A stretch of 64,000 nucleotides of DNA from JALHST01 sp038316335 (lineage in GTDB: Bacteria > Bacteroidota > Bacteroidia > Flavobacteriales > Flavobacteriaceae), in NCBI GenBank assembly GCA_038316335.1, contig JBBQAM010000003.1:62001-126000 (forward strand). Direction: 5' to 3'. Position numbers and translations under genes: made by a program. Below the pieces are notes generated by a model that did no database searches, had not been told where the DNA came from, and saw nothing but the letters and a program-made list of their open reading frames with translations. Of this stretch, positions 1 to 9,331 are shown one piece after another (positions within the stretch are counted from its first letter, which is position 1; the number at the start of each line of letters is the position of its first letter).

Positions 1-858
1 AAACCAGGTGGCGCACCAGCGAATGTGGCCTGTGCAATTGCCAAACTGGGTGGTAAAAGTTCATTTATTGGCGCTGTTGGAGGCGATCCATTCGGCACCT
101 ATTTATTACAGGTTTTAGAAGAAAATGGAGTGGACATTTCCCAAGCACAGCGCTCAAAATCCTTTACAACCTTGGCCTTTGTTTCCTTGGCGGAAGACGG
201 GGAACGCGACTTTGTTTTCAGTCGAGGAGCCGATAAAGAACTCTCGTATGACCCGGAAATCGGTCGCCTATTTAAAGGGCACATGGTGCATTTAGGGGCG
301 GCAACGGCCTTGTTGGGAGGTAGTCTAGAAGCAGCCTACACGCAGTATTTTAAGGACGCACAAACTGCCAATTCGTTTATTAGCTTTGATCCCAACTTTC
401 GGGGAGATCTTTGGAAAAACCAAGAAAAAATATTTATAAAAAAATGCCTTCCTTTTATTGAAAAGGCACATTTATGCAAATTTAGTCTTGAAGAGGCACA
501 ATTGCTATCAGGCAAAAAAGATATGTACGCATGTTGCGACTATCTGCATGGGATCGGGACAGACATAATTACAATAACGCTAGGTGCCGAAGGCACGCTA
601 TTGAGTACGTTGAATGCAAAACGTATTATTAAGAGCATCCCTGTAAAACCAGTTGACACCACGGGTGCAGGAGATGCCTTTATAGGCTGTTTGTTACAGC
701 AACTATCAATGCTTAAAGACCCTTCCAATAGTTTAGAAAATACAGATGAGCTGGCAAAGATGGTCGAAATTGCCAATAAGGCTGGCGCCATTACAACCAC
801 AAACTATGGGGCAATTCCTTCCCTACCAGATCAAGGGACACTCCGGGCCTTCCTATGA
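1..858 (+). CDS. PfkB-family sugar kinase, probable fructokinase (5' end cut by window)
   Basis: Frame 1 is open from the first base, so the N-terminus lies outside the window. The visible 285 residues begin at the conserved Gly-Gly-Ala-Pro-Ala-Asn substrate-binding segment of PfkB kinases. Near the C-terminus is the ATP/catalytic signature DTTGAGDAF, with the catalytic-base Asp at about residue 225 of the fragment. PfkB kinases phosphorylate sugars with ATP in the cytosol. The stop overlaps the start of the amylosucrase-like gene by 4 bp (ATGA), so the two are probably translationally coupled. Amylosucrase releases fructose from sucrose, so fructokinase is the best guess. Specificity is inferred from context, because PfkB substrates are hard to read from sequence. 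Confidence 0.85.
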   Translation, partial: KPGGAPANVACAIAKLGGKSSFIGAVGGDPFGTYLLQVLEENGVDISQAQRSKSFTTLAFVSLAEDGERDFVFSRGADKELSYDPEIGRLFKGHMVHLGAATALLGGSLEAAYTQYFKDAQTANSFISFDPNFRGDLWKNQEKIFIKKCLPFIEKAHLCKFSLEEAQLLSGKKDMYACCDYLHGIGTDIITITLGAEGTLLSTLNAKRIIKSIPVKPVDTTGAGDAFIGCLLQQLSMLKDPSNSLENTDELAKMVEIANKAGAITTTNYGAIPSLPDQGTLRAFL

Positions 859-2789
859 ATCAGACAGCACTACATCAATTCATGGTTTCGGCATATCCTA
901 CCTTGCTACAAGAAAAGGATTACGACACGCTTTTCGATCTTAGGTTCTCAGCGAATCTAACCCTTATTAAAGACCTATTTTTCACGCTTTATCCAGAACA
1001 AGGCCATCTGCAATCATTTCATAAGTTGTTGCAAACCCTGCCGAAACTTTATAAGGAAAGACCTGAGCCCCTAAGGATTCAAGATATCGAACGATTACAA
1101 AATGGTACCTGGTACCAGTCAGAGAAGCTTGTTGGAATGCAGTTGTACGTTGATCATTTTAACAATGACCTAAAGGGGTTGATCGATAAAATTGGATATT
1201 TTGAAAAATTGGGTATCAATTTCTTGCATATCATGCCTATAACTACCAGGCCAAAGGCAGAAAATGATGGAGGATATGCCGTAAATAGCTATCATGAGGT
1301 AGATAAACGCTTTGGTACGAAAAAAGACCTTTTGACATTAACCGAAAAATTAAGGGAGCATAAAATGTATTTGATGTTGGATTTTGTGGCCAATCATACT
1401 TCCGACGAATTTTCCTGGGCGAAAAAAGCCATACAGGGCGATAAGAAATATCAAGGATATTATTATACATATCCTGACAGGGGTATCCCAGACGAGTTTG
1501 AAAAAACCCTTCCCGAAATATTTCCGATGACCGTTCCTGGAAATTTCACGTACAATGCACAAATGGACAAATGGGTAATGACCGTCTTTAATGCATATCA
1601 ATGGGACCTTAATTACGCCAATCCGGAAGTGTTTTTAGCGATGCTTTCAAATTTGATGAAATTGGTAAATCACGGGGTCGATGTCATTCGTCTTGATGCC
1701 CTGGCATTTCTCTGGAAAAAACTGGGGACCCAATCCCAGAATCTTCCTGAGGCCCATACCTTGATAGCACTTTATAGAATGTGCCTTCAGGTGATTGCCC
1801 CGGGCGTGGTCTTCTTGGCGGAGGCCATCGTTGCTCCTACCGAAATCATTAAATATTTTGGCACGGAAAGCAGCTCCGGGAATGAATGCGAAATAGCCTA
1901 CAATGCTACCTTAATGGCGTTGTTATGGGATGCGATTGCAACGAAGAAAACCATTTTACTCTACAAAAATCTCCGCAGCCTTCCTTTAAAACCCGATGCG
2001 GGCACTTGGATCAATTATATCCGATGTCATGATGATATCGGACTAGGCTTTGAGGACCACCATATCAATGAAGTTGGCTGGGATGCCAAGGAGCATCGGA
2101 AATTTTTGTTGGATTATTATTGTCAACGTTTTCCGTGGTCTCCCGCCAAAGGAATGATGTTCATGTATAATCCCAGGACAGGAGATGGAAGAATTACTGG
2201 AAGTTGTGCTTCCTTGCTCGGTTTGGAAAAGGCACTGGAGGAAAATAATACCGCCAACATTCAACAGGCCATTGATAAGATACTTATGATGTATGGTATC
2301 ATCTTGTCCTATGGAGGAATCCCCTTGATCTATGCCGGGGACGAAATAGGAACATTAAATGATTATTCCTTTCTAGCCGAAAATGAGAAAAAAGCCGATA
2401 ATCGTTGGCTTAATAGACCCTACCAAGATTGGGAGGCAATTGCCAACCTTGATGAGGGCAATAACTATCACGCCAAAATATTTTATGCTCTTCAGAAATT
2501 AATTACACTTCGAAAGCAAACTCCTGCTTTTGGTGATACCAACAACATTTTATTGTACGAATGCAACAACCCGCATGTCTTGATTTTTGAGCGAACCGCC
2601 ACAGATAATCATGGGGTTTTGGTCGTTTGCAATTTTGACGAAGCTCCCCAATGGGTCGATGAAAACCAAATGCGGTCGTATGGAGAATCCTCGAAGTCGA
2701 AAGATATGATTCAAGGCAAGGCCCTGGAAACGATATCGGGTAGGGCCTTTTTATCGCCTTACCAAATACTTTGGCTGAAAAATGATTAA
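855..2789 (+). CDS. GH13 amylosucrase-type glucosyltransferase / sucrose hydrolase
   Basis: The protein has 644 aa, the usual length of amylosucrases, which transfer glucose from sucrose to alpha-glucan and release fructose. GH13 catalytic residues are visible: nucleophile Asp281 in DVIRLDA, acid/base Glu323 in FLAEAI, and the transition-state pair His392-Asp393 in RCHDDIG. The spacing matches Neisseria amylosucrase (286, 328, 393). An alpha-helical N-terminal domain (about 1-95) precedes the barrel, and a beta C-terminal domain ends the protein. No signal peptide is seen, so it is cytosolic. The start overlaps the kinase stop. Separating amylosucrase from sucrose hydrolase needs phylogeny. 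Its stop also overlaps the convergent AlbA_2 gene by 4 bp. Confidence 0.85.
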   Translation: MNQTALHQFMVSAYPTLLQEKDYDTLFDLRFSANLTLIKDLFFTLYPEQGHLQSFHKLLQTLPKLYKERPEPLRIQDIERLQNGTWYQSEKLVGMQLYVDHFNNDLKGLIDKIGYFEKLGINFLHIMPITTRPKAENDGGYAVNSYHEVDKRFGTKKDLLTLTEKLREHKMYLMLDFVANHTSDEFSWAKKAIQGDKKYQGYYYTYPDRGIPDEFEKTLPEIFPMTVPGNFTYNAQMDKWVMTVFNAYQWDLNYANPEVFLAMLSNLMKLVNHGVDVIRLDALAFLWKKLGTQSQNLPEAHTLIALYRMCLQVIAPGVVFLAEAIVAPTEIIKYFGTESSSGNECEIAYNATLMALLWDAIATKKTILLYKNLRSLPLKPDAGTWINYIRCHDDIGLGFEDHHINEVGWDAKEHRKFLLDYYCQRFPWSPAKGMMFMYNPRTGDGRITGSCASLLGLEKALEENNTANIQQAIDKILMMYGIILSYGGIPLIYAGDEIGTLNDYSFLAENEKKADNRWLNRPYQDWEAIANLDEGNNYHAKIFYALQKLITLRKQTPAFGDTNNILLYECNNPHVLIFERTATDNHGVLVVCNFDEAPQWVDENQMRSYGESSKSKDMIQGKALETISGRAFLSPYQILWLKND

Positions 2790-3922
2790 CTATACTTTAT
2801 CTTTCGTAAGATACGTAATGCTTCCTTCAAGGACTGATAGATCTTGATATCGTATTGCTTAAGTAGTAGTCGGGACGCTTCCATATGTTCCTTGGCCTCT
2901 TCTATACCGTTTAAATAGCAAATTAGATACGTATCCGGCAAATTTCGTAGGTCTATTATATCGCTCGGTCTCAATTTTATGTTTTTTTCCAACTTTTCGA
3001 GCAAGGCATTATTGGCATTGTAAATATGATGAAGTGTTTTTATATCATACTTCGGAGGCTCGAATAACAGATTACTCTGAAATTGGTAGGTGCCATTGTT
3101 ATCAAAGGTAATAATGACCTTTTCGAGGGGGTAGTAAGTCAGTTTTTTTCCAAGGCCCAACTGTACATATTCTATGGTTGTAAATGATTCCTCGTCGTAG
3201 GTTATGGTTATTTCATCTAAGGTTGAATAAAATAACTTGACCTGCTCATTGATCAATTCGATATCGACGCGTGAATAATAGGTGTCCCCGTTCACTTTTT
3301 TGCGGTTGCCTGCCCAACACACTACAAATTGCTCCTTGAACACTTTGTAACGGCTTTCGAGATCTGGGTGGCGATGGTTCATAAAATCGATTACCCCATC
3401 AAGGGTGAGCTCAATATTGTTCTTTGCATGCTGTTCGATGGTGGCCACAATATTTGAATTGATATCCTTGAGATCAATCCCGTAGGCCTTTGGAAGACTT
3501 ATGCTGCCCTCGCGAAAGAATACCGAACCCCCATAATATTTCCATATATTCTTACGCAGCGCGCATACCTTGCCATTTGACTTTATGGTTACCAAGCCCA
3601 CGACCTTTCCTTCCGGTAAATGCGGGAAGGGTATGTTCTCATAGGAAATCAAAGGTGGATTTTCCAAATAGGCATTGACCAAATTCTGTATTTTACTATC
3701 ATCAAAAAAATCGACGCCAACAATTTTGTTATCCTCATCCTCAACTCCGATAACAATAAATGAATTACTTTTTGGATTACTGTTTGCGAGGGCACACACA
3801 TGTTTGAGAAACTTGGCTTTGCCTTCTTTTTGACCAATATCTATAAAACGCTTTTTGTCATAAAAGCTGTTCTCATCATTATGGGCAAGCAGGTTTTTTA
3901 CCAATAAGCGTTTATTGATCAT
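2786..3922 (-). CDS. AlbA_2 (Schlafen-like) domain protein
   Basis: The protein has 378 aa. About residues 15-130 resemble the AlbA_2 domain: an acidic/charged start, then CALANSNPKSNSFIVIGVED, then GVDFFDD and a later VGLVTIKS strand. This domain occurs in bacterial putative transcriptional regulators and Schlafen-type proteins. The remaining 240 residues have no motif I recognise and lack the usual C-terminal ATPase or winged-helix signature. The start codon overlaps the stop of the upstream SDR gene (ATGA), so the two are co-translated. No biochemical role can be assigned. Confidence 0.6.
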   Translation of the reverse strand: MINKRLLVKNLLAHNDENSFYDKKRFIDIGQKEGKAKFLKHVCALANSNPKSNSFIVIGVEDEDNKIVGVDFFDDSKIQNLVNAYLENPPLISYENIPFPHLPEGKVVGLVTIKSNGKVCALRKNIWKYYGGSVFFREGSISLPKAYGIDLKDINSNIVATIEQHAKNNIELTLDGVIDFMNHRHPDLESRYKVFKEQFVVCWAGNRKKVNGDTYYSRVDIELINEQVKLFYSTLDEITITYDEESFTTIEYVQLGLGKKLTYYPLEKVIITFDNNGTYQFQSNLLFEPPKYDIKTLHHIYNANNALLEKLEKNIKLRPSDIIDLRNLPDTYLICYLNGIEEAKEHMEASRLLLKQYDIKIYQSLKEALRILRKIKYS

Positions 3923-4674
3923 AGTTCTTTCCTGACGATCGTACTACTAGCCTGTGCGGTGGGCATAACAATTAAATCGGCTATGTTTACATGTGGAGGG
4001 CGGCTTATGACGAATAAAATAATATCGGCAATGTCTTCAGGCCTTAGAGGTTGAAAGCCCGCATAGACATTTTTGGCCCTTTTCGTATCCCCTTTGAATC
4101 GCACCTCGCTAAACTCAGTATCAACAAGTCCAGGATTAATGGCGCCTACCCGAATTCCATATTGGTTCAGATCAATTCGCATGCCTTGATTTATTGCATC
4201 AACGGCATGTTTGCTTGCACAATACACGTTACCATTCGGGTATACTTCCTTGCCGGCTGTTGAGCCAATATTGATAATATGCCCTGATTTCCGTTGGATC
4301 ATTTCCGGAAGAATCGCCTTTGAGACGTAAAGAAGTCCCTTCACATTGATATCCAGCATCGCATCCCAGTCATCCAGATTTCCCTTTTCAATTGGGTCCA
4401 ATCCGTGTGCATTGCCCGCATTGTTGATGAGAATATCAATATTTTTAAATTCCTCGGGAATCGACGCAATCGCTTCGAAGACGGAAGCCCTATCGCTCAC
4501 ATCAAAATTCAAGGTGTGAATTTTAACGGTGCCTTTCCAAGTATCCCTCAAAATATCCAATCGCTCCTGTCGTCTGCCACATACTACTAGGTTTATCCCA
4601 TTGCTGGCAAAAAGTTCTGCCGTAGCTTTCCCAATTCCGCTCGTTGCCCCTGTAATCAATGCCGTCCTAGTCAT
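3919..4674 (-). CDS. Short-chain dehydrogenase/reductase (YdfG-like)
   Basis: This 251-aa classical SDR has the N-terminal cofactor motif TGATSGIG (residues 8-15), the NNAG strand, a catalytic Ser in the IGSTAG segment, and the YCASK active-site motif (YxxxK). An Arg pair after the second strand (CGRRQER) favours NADPH. It resembles the YdfG group, which oxidises 3-hydroxy acids such as serine and reduces malonic semialdehyde, but the substrate is inferred only. It lies 23 bp downstream of the aldo/keto reductase and overlaps the AlbA_2 gene, so the three form one minus-strand unit. Confidence 0.85.
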   Translation of the reverse strand: MTRTALITGATSGIGKATAELFASNGINLVVCGRRQERLDILRDTWKGTVKIHTLNFDVSDRASVFEAIASIPEEFKNIDILINNAGNAHGLDPIEKGNLDDWDAMLDINVKGLLYVSKAILPEMIQRKSGHIINIGSTAGKEVYPNGNVYCASKHAVDAINQGMRIDLNQYGIRVGAINPGLVDTEFSEVRFKGDTKRAKNVYAGFQPLRPEDIADIILFVISRPPHVNIADLIVMPTAQASSTIVRKEL

Positions 4675-4697
4675 AAGAGTACTATTTTTAGTTATTT

Positions 4698-5579
4698 TTA
4701 AGGTACTTTATGACCTTGATTTGCTTCTAGAAGTATAAACCAATCTTCCAATTCCATTACTATTTCCGTCGCCTTTACCGCATCACTCAAGCGTGCTTTT
4801 GTAGTAGTCCCAACCACAGGGAATACTTTTGCGGGATGTTTAAGTATCCACGCTAAAAGTAGTTGATCGTCAGTTGCCCCATATTTTTTGGCCATGGCCC
4901 TCAATGCATTTTTAATCCTTTGGTTCGGTTCATTTTCCTCCTTGAAATAACTTCCAAGAGGGCTCCATGCCATGGCCATTCTCTTATGGCAAACACTATC
5001 GTCGAGCGTCCCATCATACATTACTCCATTTGCGTTCAATGAAAATTCGACCTGATTGGCCTCGACTGGAAGTGCTTTTTCAAGCATGGCGATTTGTGAA
5101 GGGGTAAAGTTTGAGACTCCAAAATGCTTGATTTTACCTTCGGAAGACAATTGTGAAATTGCTTCCGCTATCTCCTCGGGTTCCATCAAAGGACTGGGAC
5201 GATGCAATAAATAAATATCAAGATAGTCGGTTTTTAGTTTTCTGAGTGATTCTTCGGCCGACCAAACAATATACTCCCGGGAATATTCATAATGTTTGAT
5301 TTTATTTTTTCGAGCATCACATACATATTGAATGCCACATTTAGAAATAAGCTGAATGTGACCCCGATCGATTCCGCTGGCCTTATATGCCTTGCCAAAA
5401 TCAATTTCGTTCGTGTAACCGCCATAAATATCGGCATGGTCAAACGTCGTGATTCCTTGTTCAAGACAATAGTGCATTAGGGATATCATTTCCTGTTGGG
5501 AGAGTGATTTTCCCCAACTTCCCCAAGTCATGGTTCCGGCTATAATTTTGGAATACGGGCTACTATTTTTCATACGCAC
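4698..5579 (-). CDS. Aldo/keto reductase (YdhF-like)
   Basis: The protein has 293 aa. The AKR catalytic tetrad is visible: Asp and Tyr in DHADIYGGY, Lys in LISKCGIQY, and His in LLHRPSP. The C-terminal part carries the GVSNF strand and a cofactor-binding PVVGTT segment. The overall pattern resembles oxidoreductase YdhF, an NADP-dependent carbonyl reductase of unknown physiological substrate. It is the first gene of a three-gene minus-strand unit (AKR, SDR, AlbA_2), divergent from the MoxR/Bat operon. Translation could start at Met1 or Met3. Confidence 0.85.
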   Translation of the reverse strand: MRMKNSSPYSKIIAGTMTWGSWGKSLSQQEMISLMHYCLEQGITTFDHADIYGGYTNEIDFGKAYKASGIDRGHIQLISKCGIQYVCDARKNKIKHYEYSREYIVWSAEESLRKLKTDYLDIYLLHRPSPLMEPEEIAEAISQLSSEGKIKHFGVSNFTPSQIAMLEKALPVEANQVEFSLNANGVMYDGTLDDSVCHKRMAMAWSPLGSYFKEENEPNQRIKNALRAMAKKYGATDDQLLLAWILKHPAKVFPVVGTTTKARLSDAVKATEIVMELEDWFILLEANQGHKVP

Positions 5580-5732
5580 GTGAAATTATAAAGAAATCCC
5601 TTAATTATTTCATAAAAATCGATAGGTTTTCCCAATTTTTAACCAATAGTTAACAGCAACCCAGGGAATAAATTTTCAATTTGCACAGCTATTAAATAAT
5701 GTACTTCGGTAAAATCAAATATTGAGAAATCT

Positions 5733-6734
5733 ATGGAAGAAAATACTACGGTCGATATTAGTGCAGTGAATGAGAAAATTGCCCAGGAAAGCGCATTTAT
5801 AGACCTTTTAATGTTAGAAATGAATAAGGTAATCGTGGGTCAAAAACATATGGTCGAACGATTGCTCATCGGACTTTTGGGACAAGGACATATTTTGTTG
5901 GAAGGTGTGCCCGGTCTGGCAAAAACATTGGCCATAAATACGCTGGCCAAAGCTATAAATGGCTCCTTTAGTAGAATACAATTTACCCCCGATCTTTTAC
6001 CGGCAGATGTAGTCGGGACGATGATCTACAATATGAAGTTGAATGATTTCTCGATTAAAAAGGGACCGATCTTTGCCAACTTCGTTTTAGCCGACGAAAT
6101 AAATAGGGCCCCTGCCAAAGTGCAATCGGCACTTTTGGAGGCCATGCAGGAAAAACAGGTAACCATTGGTGATGAAACCTTTATTTTGGACAAACCATTT
6201 CTGGTGATGGCTACCCAAAACCCAGTCGAACAAGAGGGTACCTATCCTTTGCCTGAAGCCCAAGTAGACCGATTTATGCTGAAAACGGTCATTGATTACC
6301 CAAAAATGAACGAAGAACAATTGATAATGCGTCAGAATATGCTCGGGTCGTATGAAGATGTGAAACCCGTTGTCTCGGTAAAAAATATTCTCGCCGCACA
6401 AAAAGCGGTTCGCGAGGTGTACATGGATGAAAAAATCGAGAAATATATCCTGGATCTTGTCTTCGCCACCCGGTATCCCGAAAAATACAATCTAGAGAGT
6501 CTTAAGCCGCTTATAAGTTTTGGTGCTTCTCCAAGAGGAAGTATTAATCTGGGGATTGCTGCCAAATGTTTTGCCTTTATAAAACGCCGTGGCTATGTTG
6601 TTCCTGAAGATGTAAGGGCCGTAGTTCATGATGTTTTACGACATCGAATAGGTATTACGTATGAGGCAGAAGCCGAAAATATTACTTCAGAGGAAATCAT
6701 CAACAAAATCGTAAACGAAGTTGAAGTTCCCTAG
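5733..6734 (+). CDS. MoxR-family AAA+ ATPase
   Basis: The 333-aa MoxR ATPase is normal length. The Walker A region is GVPGLAKT (about 68-75), Walker B is VLADEINRAP, and sensor 1 is ATQNPVEQEGTYPLPEAQ, a MoxR hallmark. MoxR proteins act as chaperone-like ATPases with von Willebrand A partners, and the genes that follow encode such partners. It is the first gene of the Bat operon. A weak -7-like stretch lies about 50 bp upstream but lacks the TA. Confidence 0.95.
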   Translation: MEENTTVDISAVNEKIAQESAFIDLLMLEMNKVIVGQKHMVERLLIGLLGQGHILLEGVPGLAKTLAINTLAKAINGSFSRIQFTPDLLPADVVGTMIYNMKLNDFSIKKGPIFANFVLADEINRAPAKVQSALLEAMQEKQVTIGDETFILDKPFLVMATQNPVEQEGTYPLPEAQVDRFMLKTVIDYPKMNEEQLIMRQNMLGSYEDVKPVVSVKNILAAQKAVREVYMDEKIEKYILDLVFATRYPEKYNLESLKPLISFGASPRGSINLGIAAKCFAFIKRRGYVVPEDVRAVVHDVLRHRIGITYEAEAENITSEEIINKIVNEVEVP

Positions 6735-6800
6735 AGGTTCAAATTTTGAAGTTCACGGTTATGCGACCTAGAACAATAGAATATTGAACGCTACATGCAG

Positions 6801-7667
6801 ATGGATACCAAAGAACTACTTAAGAAAGTACGTAAGATCGAGATAAAAACAAGGCGTCTCTCCGATCACATTTTTGGTGGTGAATACCACTCCACCTTCA
6901 AAGGTCGGGGCATGACTTTTAGTGAAGTGCGTCAATATCAGTTCGGCGACGATGTACGCAGCATCGATTGGAACGTTACCGCCCGTTACAATGAACCTTT
7001 CGTGAAAGTCTTTGAAGAGGAAAGGGAACTTACGATGATGTTGCTGGTAGATGTCAGTGGCTCAGAAATGTTCGGTACTACCAATCAGTTCAAAAAAGAA
7101 ATCATTACCGAAATCTCTGCAACCTTGGCATTCTCTGCACTTCAGAACAATGACAAGGCGGGGTTGATCCTTTTTTCAGATGAGGTAGAACTTTTTATTC
7201 CACCTAAAAAAGGAAAAAGCCATGTACTCCGCATAATTCGTGAATTATTGGAATTCAGACCGAAAAGTAATAAAACCGACATCACAGAGGCCCTGAAATT
7301 CTTGAGCAGTGTAATGAAGAAAAAAGCCATCGTCTTTGTATTGTCTGACTTTATTGCCGATGATTATGAAAAAACATTGAAAATTGCAGGCAACAAACAC
7401 GATGTAACTGGGATTAGGGTATATGACGAAAAAGAGGAAAGCATCCCCAATTTGGGAATGGTACAAATGCAGGATGCCGAGTCGGGAATGGTACGCTTGG
7501 TGAATACCCAATCAAAAAGTGTGCGGCTCGCCTATAGCAAGTTCAATATCGAGCGCGTAGATTATTTTAGGGAAACCTTTACCAAATCGGGATGTGGCAC
7601 GCTAAGTTGTAGGGTAGACGAAAGTTATGTTAAAAAATTATTGGGCTATTTTAAGCGCAGGGGGTAA
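6801..7667 (+). CDS. DUF58 domain protein of the Bat operon
   Basis: The protein is 288 aa from the chosen start. The DUF58 signature sits at about residues 38-65, including GMTFSEVRQYQFGDDVRSID. A von Willebrand A-like domain with LLVDVSGSE (MIDAS-type DxSGS) follows. I chose the second ATG (6801) because relatives usually begin MDTKELL; the ATG at 6795 is two codons upstream. DUF58 proteins regularly pair with MoxR. No membrane segment is seen, so it is probably cytosolic. The spacing of 66 bp from moxR and 5 bp to the next gene supports one operon. Confidence 0.9.
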   Translation: MDTKELLKKVRKIEIKTRRLSDHIFGGEYHSTFKGRGMTFSEVRQYQFGDDVRSIDWNVTARYNEPFVKVFEEERELTMMLLVDVSGSEMFGTTNQFKKEIITEISATLAFSALQNNDKAGLILFSDEVELFIPPKKGKSHVLRIIRELLEFRPKSNKTDITEALKFLSSVMKKKAIVFVLSDFIADDYEKTLKIAGNKHDVTGIRVYDEKEESIPNLGMVQMQDAESGMVRLVNTQSKSVRLAYSKFNIERVDYFRETFTKSGCGTLSCRVDESYVKKLLGYFKRRG

Positions 7668-7672
7668 GAGTA

Positions 7673-9331
7673 ATGAAGAACAGAATAGTGAAAAAATTGA
7701 CGAACATATCATGGTTGGGGAGATTCATTCTTGTGGGTCTGCTTTGTACTATGGGTCTTCAAGCGTATTCTCAGACAGAACCCAAGATCAGTTCAAAAGT
7801 GGATACCACTTTTATTAAAATCGGGGATCAGGTCAAATTCACGATTACCGTGGAAGCCGATTCGACCGATCAGGTTATTTTTCCAGAGGGGCAGCCGTTT
7901 TCACCCTTGGAAACCGTCGAGTCATTCGCAACCGATACCATGCGCTCGAAAGACCGAATGACCTTGCAAAAAATATATGCGCTTACCCAATTTGATTCGG
8001 GATCTTATAAACTGCCTTCACAGCGTATCGAAATTAACGGCAAAGGTTATTTTACCGATTCCCTTGAAATTTCGGTAGCCACCGTCCCAGTTGACACGGT
8101 CGCACAAAAGATGTACGATATCAAGGGCCTGATGCAAGTGCAGCGGTCCAATTCCGAAATTTGGAAGGTATTGGCGTACGTGCTTTTGGGTCTATTGATT
8201 TTAGGAGGGGCTATCTACTGGTTTCTATTTCGAAAAAGACCTTTGACGGAGGAAGAAAAATTGGCGTCTTTACCTCCCTATGATAGGGCGCTTCTTGAAC
8301 TTAAAAAGCTCGATAACTCTAAGTACCTAATTCAAGACGAATACAAACAATATTATACCGAACTTACGGGCATCGTTCGCGCCTATCTTGAAGAAGACGT
8401 TCATGTTACCGCACTAGAGAGTACCACAGACGAACTTATCACAAAATTAGAATTATTGAAGGATGCAGGGGAACTTAAGCTTGATAATGACACGCTATAT
8501 CAATTTAAACGGATATTGCAAACGGCCGACCTGGTAAAGTTCGCCAAATCGAAACCTGCCACTTATATTGCTGAACAGGATCGAAAATCAATTGAACAGA
8601 TTGTGATCAAGACCCATGAAGCCCTACCGGAGCCGACCGAGGAAGATTTATTTGAGCAGGAAGCATACCAAGAAATCCTAGCGAAAAAAGCGTATCGCAA
8701 GAAATGGATACTGGCGACAGGTATCACATTGGGCGCGCTCTTAATCGCATTGGCAGGCATATCGGCCTATTATGGACCAAAAATCGTATGGGATACGGTT
8801 ACCGGTAACCCGACTAAAAAATTGTTGGACAGTGAATGGGTGGCGAGTTCTTATGGCTACCCCCCGATCAACTTGGAAACTCCTGAAGTGTTGGTTCGCC
8901 AAAAGACAACCATCCCAGCGGAGGCGAAGGCGCAAATCTCAGACCTTCAGACCTTTTCCTACGAGAACAAATCAAAATTGTTTTTAATAGCCGCGACATC
9001 AACGACCTTTAATCAATCGGCAGAGCCCGAACTTGACAAGACAATTGATGGCCTCTTAAAGAATTTTGAACGCAAAGGGGCGAAAAACATCACGACAAAA
9101 CAAGAGGAATTTACAACCTTGACCGGTGTAAAGGGAATAAAAACGTATGGTAGTGGGCAATTTAAGGTTCCCGACAGCGACCGCTCGACCACAGCAAATT
9201 ATATCATCCTAAGTTTTGGGGGGAAAGGTTTCCAACAACAGGTACTATTGACATGGGAAGAGAATGATCCATATGCGCAGGAAATTGTAGACCATATCCT
9301 TAGAACCGTAGAGGTAAAAGCACAGGTTTAA
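7673..9331 (+). CDS. Membrane protein of the Bat operon, BatD/DUF4381-like
   Basis: The protein has 552 aa. An N-terminal signal (about 1-34) ends near QAYSQ, then a periplasmic beta-rich part (about 35-165) resembles the first domain of BatD proteins. A membrane helix near 165-186 is followed by a cytosolic helical part rich in charged residues, with PPYDRALLELKKL typical of DUF4381-type proteins. A second membrane helix near 345-365 precedes a C-terminal extracytoplasmic domain of about 185 residues. It sits between the DUF58 gene and batA and probably belongs to the same membrane complex. The exact role is unknown. Confidence 0.75.
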   Translation: MKNRIVKKLTNISWLGRFILVGLLCTMGLQAYSQTEPKISSKVDTTFIKIGDQVKFTITVEADSTDQVIFPEGQPFSPLETVESFATDTMRSKDRMTLQKIYALTQFDSGSYKLPSQRIEINGKGYFTDSLEISVATVPVDTVAQKMYDIKGLMQVQRSNSEIWKVLAYVLLGLLILGGAIYWFLFRKRPLTEEEKLASLPPYDRALLELKKLDNSKYLIQDEYKQYYTELTGIVRAYLEEDVHVTALESTTDELITKLELLKDAGELKLDNDTLYQFKRILQTADLVKFAKSKPATYIAEQDRKSIEQIVIKTHEALPEPTEEDLFEQEAYQEILAKKAYRKKWILATGITLGALLIALAGISAYYGPKIVWDTVTGNPTKKLLDSEWVASSYGYPPINLETPEVLVRQKTTIPAEAKAQISDLQTFSYENKSKLFLIAATSTTFNQSAEPELDKTIDGLLKNFERKGAKNITTKQEEFTTLTGVKGIKTYGSGQFKVPDSDRSTTANYIILSFGGKGFQQQVLLTWEENDPYAQEIVDHILRTVEVKAQV

